In this document: positions 22,633 to 33,654 of the stretch, piece after piece
Position numbering within the stretch: the first letter of the stretch is position 1
Layout: the number at the start of each line of letters is the position of its first letter
Source of the DNA: Imbricaverruca yamaguchii
Taxonomy: Eukaryota > Arthropoda > Thecostraca > Neoverrucidae
Reading direction: 5' to 3'
Length of the DNA: 64,000 nt
Assembly (NCBI GenBank): GCA_034440575.1
Contig: JAOTOL010001563.1
Coordinates: 62,001 to 126,000, forward strand
Notes under the pieces: generated by a model
The model's database searches: none
What the model saw: only the letters and a program-made list of their open reading frames with translations
Told to the model about the DNA's origin: nothing
Made by a program: the position numbers and the translations under genes

Positions 22633-23369
22633 GGCGGTATCGTGCAATGCGGCGCAACGGTCGGCCCAGATTCCAGCTAGGTGGGCCGGAACCTCTGACC
22701 AAATGTTTACCATCATCTTCAACAGCGCTGACGAAACCCAGCCGCCGTCTCCGTGCACCTCCCGGCGGTGACGTCACGTCGCCGGTGTTACACCATCTCC
22801 TGTCCCACCCCTCCTCCCACGGCACGCTGAACCTCTGACGCACTCAGGGCTGGTCGTGGCTGACATTTATTTGCGTTATTGATGTTCACGTACGAATGAA
22901 ATATGATATAGTATGGATTTATAATTCCTTTCCGTTTCAGACACCCCGGTGGAAAATAATTATCTGGATCACGAAATGTCCGCACTGTCCTGCAATTCCT
23001 AGGGAAAGACCAAGCTTGGCAGTTTGATAACAATGAAGCATTTCGCAGCTTCAACAGCTTGGTCTTTAGGTATGGCATTTATTACGTAATGCAATTTTTT
23101 CTTGGCCATGCATATAAATTAGAAGGCATTCTTGACCTACGAAATAACACAGTTTCTGCCTTTGAGGGATCGGATCGACCTATGTTGGACTCTGTCATAT
23201 CGCTTATATTTAGTAACACTGATTCCGGCCCGCATGATTCCGCTTATATTTATTAACACATGATTAACGCCTGATTCCGGCATCATGATTGATATCAAGC
23301 CATAATTGATGATTGATCATGTTTGACGAAATTGACAATCAAATTGCATTATGAAATATTGATCACATA

Positions 23370-24257
23370 CCCGCGCCATTCGGGGGGGGGGAGATCTTCA
23401 ACGGCCAGCTAAGGTTTACCGCAGACAGCGAAAGAACGGCGCGCGCTAGCGCGCCGAAATTTGGCATACGTTTTTCCACATTAATTTCACATGTTGTGTC
23501 ATAATTTTGAGATTAAGTCATCTTGGGTCAACGAGTTAGTCAGGGTGAGGTCACCTTCAGAAAAGTTCAACCAGTCTTCACGCTTTAACGGGCGCTGCAT
23601 GACCTCTGCAGTCGATGCGCCCTTAAACCCCAATAAGCAACCAACCCCTTCACGCTTCAACGGGTAAAGATATTTTAATAAACTTTCAGCGTTTGCTTAT
23701 TGTTAGGGACTAACAAAAACGTACCAGAGGATTTTTGACGTTCAAAAATTACTTATTAGTTATGCACATTTCCCCCAGTAGAGCTAAAATCGAAGATTCT
23801 AGCTAAAGTAAGCATTTTTATGGGAGCAAGTTCAGTTGAACAGCGTTTTTCGGTCCGCTCTACCCATTTTGAAAATTAATATGAAATGAAATTGAAAATC
23901 AAATTTTTGGAATCTAGAAGAAAATTGATTTTCGGATTGGTAAAAATTGTAGGGCCGTGGTCGATTTCGCATTCTTTTCTGATTCCAAATGAAATTTTGT
24001 TCAAATCTCCGCAAAAATTAACTCCACAGAGCCAAAAACATGTAAGTCGTGAAAATCTAGGCCCCGTAGTGACGTCACTTTTGGCAGACAAACAGACAAA
24101 ATGTTGGGAGTGGTGTATGGCCCTACACGTCGAGCGCTTTCCGATGACACCTCTTTCGTTTTCGTGCGACTCTTAGTTTGGAGATTAGAGGGTGTTCCTA
24201 TCAACCCCCCCCCCCCCGAGACGGGGTGTGAAGATATGTCCGGAAAGACGGGGAGGG
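23370..24257 (+). mobile_element. Non-autonomous piggyBac-like element, copy A
   Basis: 888 bp. The left end is CCCGCGCCATTC and the right end is the complement of CCCTCCCCGTCTTT, followed by TTAA at 24258-24261. The left flank reads CATA, so that target site has decayed. The interior shares with copies B, C and D a G/C homopolymer tract next to GAGACGGGGTGTG, the motif cgctttccgatgacacctct, and tgacgtcactttt. There is no transposase ORF. Confidence 0.75.
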
Positions 24258-24313
24258 TTAACTATTGACCTAAGAAAAACAAACAAAATGAACCTTTTTA
24301 GCGGCACCCCAGT

Positions 24314-24342
24314 GGCACGCCAGCACGATCGGCTGGCGTGCC
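24314..24342. repeat. Inverted repeat at the start of the 57-bp array
   Basis: Arms ggcacgccagc / gctggcgtgcc (11 bp, perfect) around a 7-bp loop, immediately before the minisatellite. Confidence 0.8.
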
Positions 24343-24344
24343 AA

Positions 24345-24955
24345 TCGTGTCGCCGTTGTACGTGCATGTCACTCCACCTGGCACCTTTATCTGACCGAAC
24401 CACGTGTCGCCGTCACACGTGGATGTCACTCGACCTGACACCTTTCTCTGACCGAGCCACGTGTCGCCGTCACACGTGGATGTCACTCCACTTGGCACCT
24501 TTATCTGACCGAGCCACGTGTCGCCGTCACACGTGTATGTCACTCCACCTGGCACCTTTATCTGACCGAGCCACGTGTCGCCGTCACACGTGGATGTCAC
24601 TCCACTTGGCACCTTTATCTGACCGAGCCACGTGTCGCCGTCACACGTGTATGTCACTCCACCTGGCACCTTTATCTGACCGAGCCACGTGTCGCCGTCA
24701 CACGTGTATGTCACTCCATCTGGCGCCTTTTTCTGACCGAGCCACGTGTCGCCGTCACACGTGTATGTCACTCCATCTGGCCCCTTTCTCTGACCGAGCC
24801 ACGTGTCGCCGTTACACGTGTATGTCACTCTATCTGGCGCCTTTCTCTGACCGAGCCACGTGTCGCCGTTACACGTGGATGTCACTCCACCTGGCACCTT
24901 TTTCTGACCGAGCCACGTGTCGCCGTCACACGTGTATGTCACTCCATCTGGCGCC
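24345..24955. repeat. 57-bp minisatellite
   Basis: About 10.7 copies of a unit containing ctgaccgagccacgtgtcgc, cgtcacacgtgtatgtcact and ccacctggcacctttat. With 57 = 3 x 19 both strands stay open, giving false ORFs of 258 (+) and 214 (-) codons with 19-residue periods. Confidence 0.95.
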
Positions 24956-24964
24956 AGATGGAGT
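24941..24964. repeat. Perfect 24-bp palindrome closing the 57-bp array
   Basis: actccatctggc followed at once by its exact complement gccagatggagt. The left half is array sequence, so the array sequence itself is folded back at its end. Confidence 0.88.
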
Positions 24965-24969
24965 TTGAT

Positions 24970-25550
24970 GGAGGATGGTGATTCGCATTTTAGAAACTAC
25001 AATGGTATGGCATATGGACGCACCGATTCAAGGGCAATATTACTCGGCGCACACATGTAGTCTTTATAGAGCAGAAGCAGAGCATATAGACCATGTTCTG
25101 TGGAAGTTCGGGCAGGAACGTGGGAACAATTTTGCTCAGTTTGTACACAAATGACCTTTCCGTGTTATCCTTCAACACATTCATCTATCACTTCTTACGC
25201 AGATGATACCTAAAGTATACAATGTGCGCTACCTTCGCAGGACCGACTCAGGAAGCTACTCAATAGCATGGATCTGGTCTCTTCACTTTAGCTGTCTGGT
25301 TTGCTTCATAGGGGCTGTACGTAAGCCAGCAAAAAAAACAGACTATATTATTTGGCACATCGGCAACAACGGAAATTGCGAAAATGCAGTGTTAGATTTC
25401 AGAGAGCTGAACGTCGGCCCAGTGACATAGTAAGTCATAGGAGCTACTTTTGACAAAACGCTGAGCAGTGTTGTGACGTTGGAGTTGATGTATGTGTTTC
25501 AGTATATGATAAGTGGTTGTGTTGGATGTAATTGTTCCAACACATGAGTA
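24970..25550. other. Intergenic sequence, no gene found
   Basis: Small ORFs only. No splice-supported exon and no repeat was recognised. Confidence 0.45.
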
Positions 25551-25555
25551 TGTAG

Positions 25556-25920
25556 TGTAGGCAAGTGTCAGTAGGTGTAGTGTGTGTCACTGTAGGCAAG
25601 TGTCAGTAGGTGTAGTGTGTGTCACTGTAGGCAAGTGTCAGTAGGTGAAGTGTGTGTCACTGTAGGCAAGTGTCAGTAGGTGTAGTGTGTGTCACTGTAG
25701 GCAAGTGTTAGTAGGTGTAGTGTGTGTCACTGTAGGCAAGTGTCAGTAGGTGTAGTGTGTGTCACTGTAGGCAAGTGTCAGTAGGTGTAGTATGTGTCAC
25801 TGTAGGCAAGTGTACGCAGGTGTAGTATGTGTCACGGTAGGCAAGTGTCCGCAGGTGTAGTGTGTGTCACTGTAGGCAAGTGTCAGTAGGTGTAGTATGT
25901 GTCACTGTAGGCAAGTATTC
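25556..25920. repeat. 35-bp minisatellite
   Basis: About 10 copies of gtgtcagtaggtgtagtgtg + tgtcactgtaggcaa. Later copies carry gtacgcagg / gtccgcagg and tatgtg variants. Confidence 0.95.
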
Positions 25921-27087
25921 CGTTGCGAGTGGTTCAATGAGGCGTGATTGTTTATCTACGATGTAAGAGTGAGTTAGTGTTGTATGTCCTATGCGTGGGT
26001 CATGCTTTGCTAGTGTTGTCGAGTACAATGACCTACCTGGGATTTACATCATGGGAGGGACGGGCAGGGACTCAGCCCACCGCCATTTTTCTGGTCACCG
26101 AATTTGGATCCGCATTCTTTTTCAAAGGTGTCCATTTTATGGGGGGGGGAGGAGAATAATTGGTCACAGCCTAATTTTGCTGCTGCTGTAGTCCAACCCA
26201 CCACCATAATTTCTAAGTCATCGGATTGCAACACCCTCCTACTGTTCAATGTTCTTGTGGTATCCTTTTATATGTCAACTTACACTGTTCAAATTACACC
26301 TCAACAAATAACTTATAAAAGTTAAGTTTTCCAATTTCACGCATCGCAGTCTAAACAACCTGGTAATCAACACGCTAGCGTCAATGCACGTGGGCTAGTG
26401 CCTAAATTCACAGATTTGGGGCATGAAGAACAGCATCTGCTCCCCTTCTCCGCTCCACCACTTAATCCTCCGCCCCTCTGTCCCCGCTGATTGTTCCGTC
26501 TGTTTGGAAAGGAAATACGTTAAATTCGGCTTGTCTTCTTCTCTGTATTTAAGAAGCAAACATATAAATATTTATCCATAGCAAAATGATGTTCATTTTT
26601 CAGCACGTTTTCCAACATAGATATAATCATCGGTGGATGCTTGTCTTGTGCTGATTTTTTTCTTCAGTACGTACGTTCAAGTCACAGTTAAAGGACCTGG
26701 AGGTTCTTAACTGTTCTCTCCTGCTTGAGCGTCGGCAGCCTACTTATCTCCTACTGGTTTCTGTATTGTCACCAACTTCAATATGATGCACATATTGCTA
26801 GACTTGATGACTAGCTGAATCATGGACATAAGTTGGCGTTTAGTGTTAATAGATCGTTCTTGGGCACCAAGTTGAAGCAAAGTTAAGCAACACGCACATA
26901 ATTATAAGTAGAAAATATTTGCTAGATGCTGCGCACTTTCACAGCAACAACTTGTAAGACTGGATGCGAATTTAACGGCGCCACTCTCAACCGAAACGAT
27001 TTGGCGAAGTGTCATGTATACATACGTTGTGCCCGCGACGTGAAAGTGAGATTTGATCATGAAAATCGGCTTTCGTGGCATGGTTGG
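25921..27087. other. Intergenic sequence, no gene found
   Basis: AT-rich with a poly(G) run near 26141. No coding exon, tRNA or tandem repeat was recognised. It may contain old transposon fragments. Confidence 0.45.
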
Positions 27088-27091
27088 TTAA

Positions 27092-27891
27092 CCCTCCCGT
27101 CAGATCATCACACCCCGTTTGTGGGGGGGGGGGATTGGAACCCCCTCTAATATCCAAACTAAGCGTCGCAGGAAAACGAAAGAGGTGTCATCGGAAAGCG
27201 CTCGATGAGTAGGATCCGACACCGCTCCCCAAAAAATCACCAAAAGTGACGCCACTAGGGGGCCTAGATTTTGACGACTTAAATTATGTTTTTGACTCCG
27301 GGGATATTTGAATTTTGGGGATATTTGAAGAAAACAATATTTGGAATCAGAAAAGGACAGCGAAATCGACCAGTACCACACAAATTTTTGGCCACTCAAA
27401 TATCTTCTTTGTTTTTGAAATTTCAAAATTTTTAGTTTTCAAGTTTCTTTAATTTTCCTCTTCTAATGGGTAGAGCGTAAAACGTTGTTCGAAGTCAACT
27501 TACACTAATAAAAATACTTACTTGGGCCAGAATCTTCCACTTGGACTATAATAGGCAAATATGCAAAACTAATAAGTAATCAAAAACGGAAAAATAACAA
27601 TTCTTCTCGTACGTTTTGTTGCATCCCTAAAGATAAGGAAACGCTGAAAGTTTGATGAAAATATCTGTATCCGTTAAAGCGTGACGACTAGTTTAACTTT
27701 TTTGGAGGTGAACTCACTTGACCTAGCATAACTCATTGACCCTAGATGACCTGACTTCAGAAGACTGACACAACATACACAATTGATGTGGGAAAAGGTT
27801 GCGAAATTTCGACGCGCTGTCCGTGCCGTTCTTTCACTATCCGCGAAAAGCCTGAGGGAGTGGGGGCTGAAGATATCACGGACGGCGCGGG
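27092..27891 (-). mobile_element. Non-autonomous piggyBac-like element, copy B
   Basis: 800 bp in reverse orientation to copies A and C. TTAA flanks both ends (27088-27091 and 27892-27895), the exact target duplication of piggyBac elements. The ends are CCCTCCCGTC on the left and the complement of CCCGCGCCGTC on the right. It shares gaaagaggtgtcatcggaaa and the homopolymer-G tract with copies A, C and D. No ORF of transposase size. Confidence 0.85.
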
Positions 27892-28029
27892 TTAATCTCT
27901 GATGGCAGCCCTTTTATATTTTGATTCTTGCTGCGCTCTTGTGGAGACACCTGCGGCACATGTATGCCTGCTATTGGGCACTGTTTTCCCGGTGATTTTC
28001 CACAAGTTGCTCATAAATGGTGGCAATTC

Positions 28030-28415
28030 CTACGGACCAGCTCATTAACCTTTGCCTAGGTCATGCGGCCGGGCACGTGCGGGGGTGGGGCGTCAGTCTG
28101 GCAGCGGGTTGGTGGTGACCTCATCACGTGACGGTGATTCCCCACGTCACGTGCGCCCCGCCCCCCTCCCCCGTGTTACGCCGAACCAGACCCGCGTGCT
28201 GAGACAGGCCATACCCAAAATAGCGACCTGGCACCGTTCAGATTCCGGTTGCCTGCGCACAGCCACTGCGTTGACCGGGCAGGAGCGGGGGGGAGGGGTG
28301 GCAACTCCGATCACCCTCCGGCGGCTCTGCAGTGTGGTTGCCAGGTTCACACAGTGAAGGGGGCTAGTCCGAAACTTCCCACGGATCGCTCAGACCGAAT
28401 CTCAGCATGGTAAGT
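28030..28415 (+). promoter_or_regulatory. GC-rich stretch ending in ATG|GTAAGT, possible first exon
   Basis: A CpG- and GC-rich block with E-box-like CACGTG motifs and a GC-box (ccccgccccc) near 28158. It ends in ATG at 28407-28409 followed directly by a consensus splice donor GTAAGT. This could be a 5' exon whose coding part is only the start codon, but no partner exon is proven. Confidence 0.2.
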
Positions 28416-28850
28416 GCGGCAGTGCTACCCCAGTCGGACAAGCTCACAGCCTTGTTAGGGCACATTGCCTATCCTTTCAAGGTTATTGAAGATGGACTTT
28501 TGTGACGTGATCGCGATTGTTTTCTGGATTTGTACACCCTGATGCTGTGTTGTTGTGCCTTTGTGGGCTGGTTCGAGGTGGTGCTATTTATTTTCCCAGT
28601 GAATTATTTTTCGAAATGGGGATGTTTCCCATGCAAACCTCTCTTAATTCCTGCTTCGCGTGTTTCATGTACTCTTTTGAAGCGCACTGCACGGTTTTGC
28701 AGCACCGTTAGAACTACTGCCGAACATAAATCAAGCATCTGGTATGCCGCAAGATGCATACCACAGTGTGGATGCATCATGCACTTTAAATTTGCCCATG
28801 GTCTGGAGAGGGGATATTTTGGGGAATGTTTGAATTGAACAGAAATGATG

Positions 28851-29086
28851 GACATTGCGTGAGACGAAATGTACGACCCTCAATATACCAGGAGGTGCTG
28901 ATTTTACTCAACATCAAAAGTAGCGTTAGGGATTATGCTATATTACTCTATGCTTTATGCTATATTATGCTATATGCTATATTATTTTGAGTAATATAGC
29001 ATAATCCCCAACGCTACTTTTGATGTTGAGTAAACTCAGCACCTCCTGGTATATTGAGGGTCGTACATTTCGTCTCACGCAATGTC
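28851..29086. mobile_element. 236-bp foldback element
   Basis: Two 98-bp arms (28851-28948 and 28989-29086) are near-perfect inverted copies around a 40-bp TATGCTATAT-rich centre. The ends read gacattgcgtgagacgaaat. A single related arm lies at 49258-49350, so the sequence is dispersed. There is no ORF. The flanks show no clear target duplication. Confidence 0.8.
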
Positions 29087-29124
29087 TAAACCCCAGGAGC
29101 ACCTAAGAGCCATTCTTCGTTGTA

Positions 29125-29450
29125 TTAAGAAATGATGGAATTGGAGGTCATAAGTTCAAAATTAAAGTTAAAGTCAACCACAGCAGAACAAGGTTAAGGC
29201 AGACTTTCTTCACCAACAGGGTAGTAGAACACTGAAACCAGCTGCCAGAAAACATTGTCAGTAGCAGCACATTGAACATCTTTAAAAACAGCATGGACAA
29301 TCATTATAAGGATAGAGGGCTTGCTTTTCAGTATTACAGGGAGGGCTGATTGACAGATTTGGTGGGCAACTGGATGATTGTACAGAGTGCAACCAAGAAG
29401 GGCCCTTGTGGCTCATAGTTCCACTAATCTTTTATGTCTTTATGTCTGTT
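29125..29450 (+). pseudogene. CR1/jockey-like LINE 3' end, decayed
   Basis: Reading from 29141, the frame gives RTRLRQTFFTNRVVEH, a stop (TGA where the family has TGG Trp), then NQLPENIVSSSTLNIFKNSM and DNHYKDRG. This is the typical C-terminal motif of CR1-type non-LTR retrotransposon polymerases (F..R.V..WN.LP..VV...S...FK..LD). It is followed by a short non-coding 3' part ending in tttatgtctttatgtct, as in CR1-like 3' tails. The element is 5'-truncated at or near the foldback element. Confidence 0.75.
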
Positions 29451-29954
29451 CCCGACATATGGAGTCCGAACCACCAGTTGTGTCTTGGAATGGTGGTAGC
29501 CCTCTGGTCGGGAAGCTGTTCAGGGCGCCAACAAGGCACAGTTCATGAAAACTCTCAAGACCCAAGACACACCTTAGACTCCGCCTCTCTCCCCAACATA
29601 TTTTCAACCAAACACGTACTTTTTCGAGGAAAAGCGATGAAAAGGCACCGTTTAGTATGATCGAGTGCGAGGGGTTCCTTCCCAAGGAGAAATACCCACG
29701 GTGAACATCTCTCGATCCGCTCCTGAATGAACACAGGGGCCCGTTGCACGGACCGGGCTGGGGCTCCTCGAGTTGTGTCGAATCAGTCCTGTGACGTCAG
29801 GACACAGATATTGCAAAACGGCTGGCGCCATGAGTTCCAACCATTGGTGATAGCTGCAACTCGGATGTCTGGTTTGTGGTCGTTTGCTCTCGGAGGGCCT
29901 CAGTCTGGGAAATCCAGCGCAACTGATAATCAAACAGTAACGGCTCGGCGGCAT

Positions 29955-30330
29955 CGTGGCCCCCGCCCTGGGCTACCCCAGACACCCAGCGATACAACGC
30001 CGCCACCACAGCCCGGCCCTGGGCTACCCCAGACACCCAGCGGTACAGCGCCGCCACCACAGCCCGGCCCTGGGCTACCCCAGACACCCAGCGGTACAAC
30101 GCCGCCACCACGGACCCCGCTCCGATCCTGGGCTACCCCAGACACCCAGCGGTACAACGCCGCCACCACAGCCCGGCCCTGGGCTACCCCAGACTCCCAG
30201 CGGTACAACGCCGCCACCACGGACCCCGCTCCGGGCCTGGGCTACCCCAGACACCCAGCGGTACAACGCCGCTACCACAGCCCCCGCTCCGACCCTGGAC
30301 TCGGTCAAACACCCAGCGGTACAACGCCGC
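29955..30330. repeat. About 51-bp minisatellite (GC-rich)
   Basis: About seven copies of cctgggctaccccagacacc + cagcggtacaacgccgccac + cacagcccgg, with longer units containing ggaccccgctccg. Both strands are open, which makes false P/T-rich and G/V-rich ORFs. A (TA)n tract follows at 30366-30390. Confidence 0.93.
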
Positions 30331-30754
30331 CGACGCTCTCGCAACCGTCAGTTGCAGTACTGCACCCATATATATATATATATATATATCTGTCACGTCC
30401 ATCTCGTCTGACCTGACATGCACCTGACTCGCGCACTTCGTCTTTCATTGCGAAGCAAATAGGTGACGAATGTCCCAGCTGTCACCCGCAGAACGTTGGC
30501 AATGATCAATTCGTGAACTTGCATGTGCCTGTTTGCCGTGCAGAAGGTTACAATATAAGGTATATTATTCAGGGAGGAGAACTCTGCAAAATAGCATGAT
30601 GGTAAAAGGTAATGTTCCGACTAAAAGAGCATGATGGCAAAGGGTAATGTTCCGACTGTGATATCCTCGGGATTCTTTCCAAGCTAGTAGCATCACTTCT
30701 GTGACGATGTAATTGGACACTGTGATGTATGGTAGATATGTTGATGCGACGGTG

Positions 30755-30796
30755 ACATATGACACGTGTGCGACATGTCGCACACGTGTCATATGT
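30755..30796. repeat. Perfect 42-bp palindrome
   Basis: acatatgacacgtgtgcgac + at + its exact complement. It contains CACGTGT/ACACGTG E-box-like cores on both arms. No spacer, so it can extrude as a cruciform. Confidence 0.9.
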
Positions 30797-32290
30797 ATAA
30801 ATAAACCTTCCACCAGCTCGTGTGCGCGTAGGGCGATTTTCAAGTTGATGAGACGAAAGCCGACCTTGAGCGAATCCATATGTCAACGTCTGCCCAATTG
30901 TATGAGTGTATTGCTTTTTTATTTTAGTTGGTTGGGCAACCGCGTAGTTCGTATGGCCACTCCTCTGTCAACTTCAACGGTCGCACGCAGGTGGCGAGGT
31001 TTCTAGCTGTTCGCCTCTGGTGAAGTCCATCTCGCTGCCAGTTCGGCACCTCTGACACGCGGCATTCACCTGACACGACACCACACTTGACATCGTGCTT
31101 GACACATGCAACACCGGCTCACCCTGCTGCATGCCATCAACCCACGTGGTTTCGAGGTTGTCGTGGGGCCGATTTTTCGGTTCGCATCCACGCAGGTGCT
31201 TCTCCGTGTCTGGCGCTGTGACTTCAGAAGCCTACCGCGCCCGCACAAACATTGCCGACCGCCACGGTCGGCGGCTGTTTTTTTGTTTGTTTTGTTTTCT
31301 CTTCTTGGCTGAGTAAAGTGTCATCCGTCAGGGTTAGGACGTCTAACTTTGAACTCACGCCAAGCCGGCCTGTGTGTAATACGTCGTTGAATTATCAAAC
31401 GAAGGCCATGTTCCATCAACGGGGAGTATCAGTTGGGGAACGTAGCACTGCAAACGAAAACACTAGCACAACGAGTAGGTAGACACAGGACACACATTCA
31501 TGCACTACATTGAATGACACATTTAGTGGGTGGCCGGTAGTGTTTCTTCCGTCTGTTTCCCGATTCCTCCGTAGCTGGGCGGTTTGAAGTTGGTGATCTC
31601 TGCTGACCGCCCTTGACCTGAACCTGAAGCGAAGGCTCTGACAGCCAGAGCGAGCCGTGGGCGCCCTGGCTCAAGCTTGGCTTTGCATGTGAATGTGCAA
31701 ATGATTAGCTTGGGAAATATATGTGGAAGCCGCTGGGAAGGCCGGACAGTAGAAAAAAAACAAGCGGAATTTACAAGGCAACCATCAGCTTCGGACAAAT
31801 TAAATCGAAGCATGCGTACTCATTGTATGATTATTCTTGTGATATCCGGGAATGGAGAGGAAATTAGCGTTTGAAGATAATTGGGTTTGTCCAGTTTGGT
31901 TCTATGGATGAAATGCAAAGGGAGCTTGAAGAGTTCCGGGTGATTATCTCCGAGCAATGTACGCCACGGCATTGCCAAACGATTATTGGCAATGTAATTG
32001 CTAAGGCAGCGACGTTAAAAGGCATATATTTGGCACCAAAGCAAAACGATGTCATGCGAAGTGACAGATGCCACACACCTGACAAAGTAGAACGTGGCAT
32101 ACTTAGTCGAGCAGATGACCACGTGATAGTTTTGTGTGGCCTGGCCACAAGCGGAAGAACCCACCTGCTTCATCCGCTTGCTTTGGTTTTATCAGGGTCA
32201 TTTGGAAAGGATGGGTTTAATATCATATGGGTGCGGACTGTCATGCGCTCATCAGTCCAGCGCCTGTTTTAACAGGTGTTTGCGAGTGCA
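30797..32290. other. Intergenic sequence with one unexplained ORF
   Basis: No repeats were recognised. It contains the 31904-32272 reading frame listed separately. The remaining ORFs are short and have no visible motifs. Confidence 0.4.
31904..32272 (+). CDS. Unrecognised reading frame (about 122 codons), doubtful
   Basis: From the ATG at 31904, the frame opens MDEMQRELEEFRVIISEQC and includes a cysteine/histidine pair (CTPRHC), then AKAATLKGIYLAPKQ, ending at a TAA. The composition is balanced and non-repetitive, unlike the array-derived ORFs. I see no known domain, no splice context and no neighbours that suggest a role. It may be a relic of a mobile-element protein or chance. Confidence 0.15.
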   Translation: MDEMQRELEEFRVIISEQCTPRHCQTIIGNVIAKAATLKGIYLAPKQNDVMRSDRCHTPDKVERGILSRADDHVIVLCGLATSGRTHLLHPLALVLSGSFGKDGFNIIWVRTVMRSSVQRLF

Positions 32291-32299
32291 GGGAAGTCG

Positions 32300-32457
32300 C
32301 CTGGGGGCGCAGGTGTGTGGGCTGGGTGGGGGCGCAGGTGTGTGGGCTGGGTGGGGGCGCAGGTATGTGGGCTGGGTGGGGGCGCAGGTGTGTGGGCTGG
32401 GTGGGGGCGCAGGTATGTGGGCTGAGTGGGGGCGCAGGTGTGTGGGCTGGGTGGGGA
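32300..32457. repeat. 25-bp minisatellite
   Basis: About six copies of ggcgcaggtgtgtgggctgg + gtggg. The markers at 32306, 32331 and 32356 give the 25-bp period. Confidence 0.92.
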
Positions 32458-32782
32458 AGAGCGACGACGGCTCTTCTCGTGAGGCCGCCGCCCACCTGCT
32501 TCCCGGCAAGCGCGCTGCCAATGTGGCCAGGGACCCAGAGCAGTGTGAGTTGGTGGTGGGCGAGACGTGTGTCGTGGAGGTGTATGGCTGCGTGGAGTGT
32601 GAGGTGAGTGGTGCTGGGTATGAGGGTGTCAGCGGACGAGATATGTGTGTATATTGTCAGTGTAAATCATGGTAGGTTAATGACAGATTAGGACGGCTGC
32701 CAACTCCGCAGCCTGCCGTGTCGAATGGTGCGGTGTTAGTTTGGCTTGGCCAGTGTCGGACCCGCCGGACCATGCGGCTGTC

Positions 32783-33330
32783 ATACCACCATGGGTACCG
32801 CTGTCGTACCCACGGGGGTACGGCTGTCGTACCCCCGTGGGTATGGCTGTCGTACCCCCGTGGGTATGGCTGTCGTACCACCGTGGGTGCTGCTATCGTA
32901 CCCCCGTGGGTACTGCTGTCGTACCCCCGTGGGTACTGCTGTCGTACCCCCGTGGGTGCTGCTGTCGTACCCACGGGGGTACGGCTGTCGTACCCCCGTG
33001 GGTACTGCTGTCCTACCCCCGTGGGTACGGCTGTCGTACCCCCGTGGGTACGGCTGTCGTACCCCCGTGGGTACGGCTGTCGTACCCCGTGGGTACTGCT
33101 GTCGTACCCCCGTGGGTACGGCTGTCGTACCCCGTGGGTACGGCTGTCGTACCCCGTGGGTACTGCTGTCGTACCCCCGTGGGTACGGCTGTCCTACCCC
33201 CGTGGGTACGGCTGTCGTACCCCCGTGGGTACTGCTGTCCTACCCCCGTGGGTACGGCTGTCGTACCCCCGTGGGTACTGCTGTCGTACCCCCGTGGGTA
33301 CGGCCGTCGTACCCCCGTGGGTATGGCGGC
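32783..33330. repeat. 23-bp minisatellite (gtgggtacggctgtcgtacc + ccc)
   Basis: About 24 copies. Each unit carries two GTAC palindromes (GGGTACGG and TCGTACCC) that are inverted relative to each other. Units vary as acg/act and tcgt/tcct, and some lack one or two C. All three + frames stay open, which explains three overlapping ORFs of 205-241 codons. Confidence 0.95.
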
Positions 33331-33654
33331 CATCAGTGTGTACACACTCACCTTGTGAGTGCGCTTCTTGCTGTTCGCGAAATCGGAGTTGAGTTTCGAT
33401 GGGCGAAAGCTTGTCTTTGTTTTGACGGACAGTTTACTCCAGTTTTGGATGCTTCATCCAGCAGAATGTAACAAGGGGTGCAATATTGCCGGTGATCAGC
33501 TTCAAGAATGTATGTCCGGATCTGATTGAAGTGGTGGTTATGCTATTTTTGTTTCCATTGTAGGTGTGACGAACAGAATGATTAGTGAGGGTAAGACTGT
33601 CGGGATGATTTCGCTGTGTTGTGGTCGTAAGGTGATGCCTAACCTGTAGCGGTC

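Noticed and set aside
24192..24968. 258-codon + ORF with regular cysteine/arginine/histidine spacing, zinc-finger-like
   Set aside because: It is a 57-bp minisatellite. The cysteine spacing is set by the DNA period and does not match any zinc-finger consensus. The - strand is equally open.
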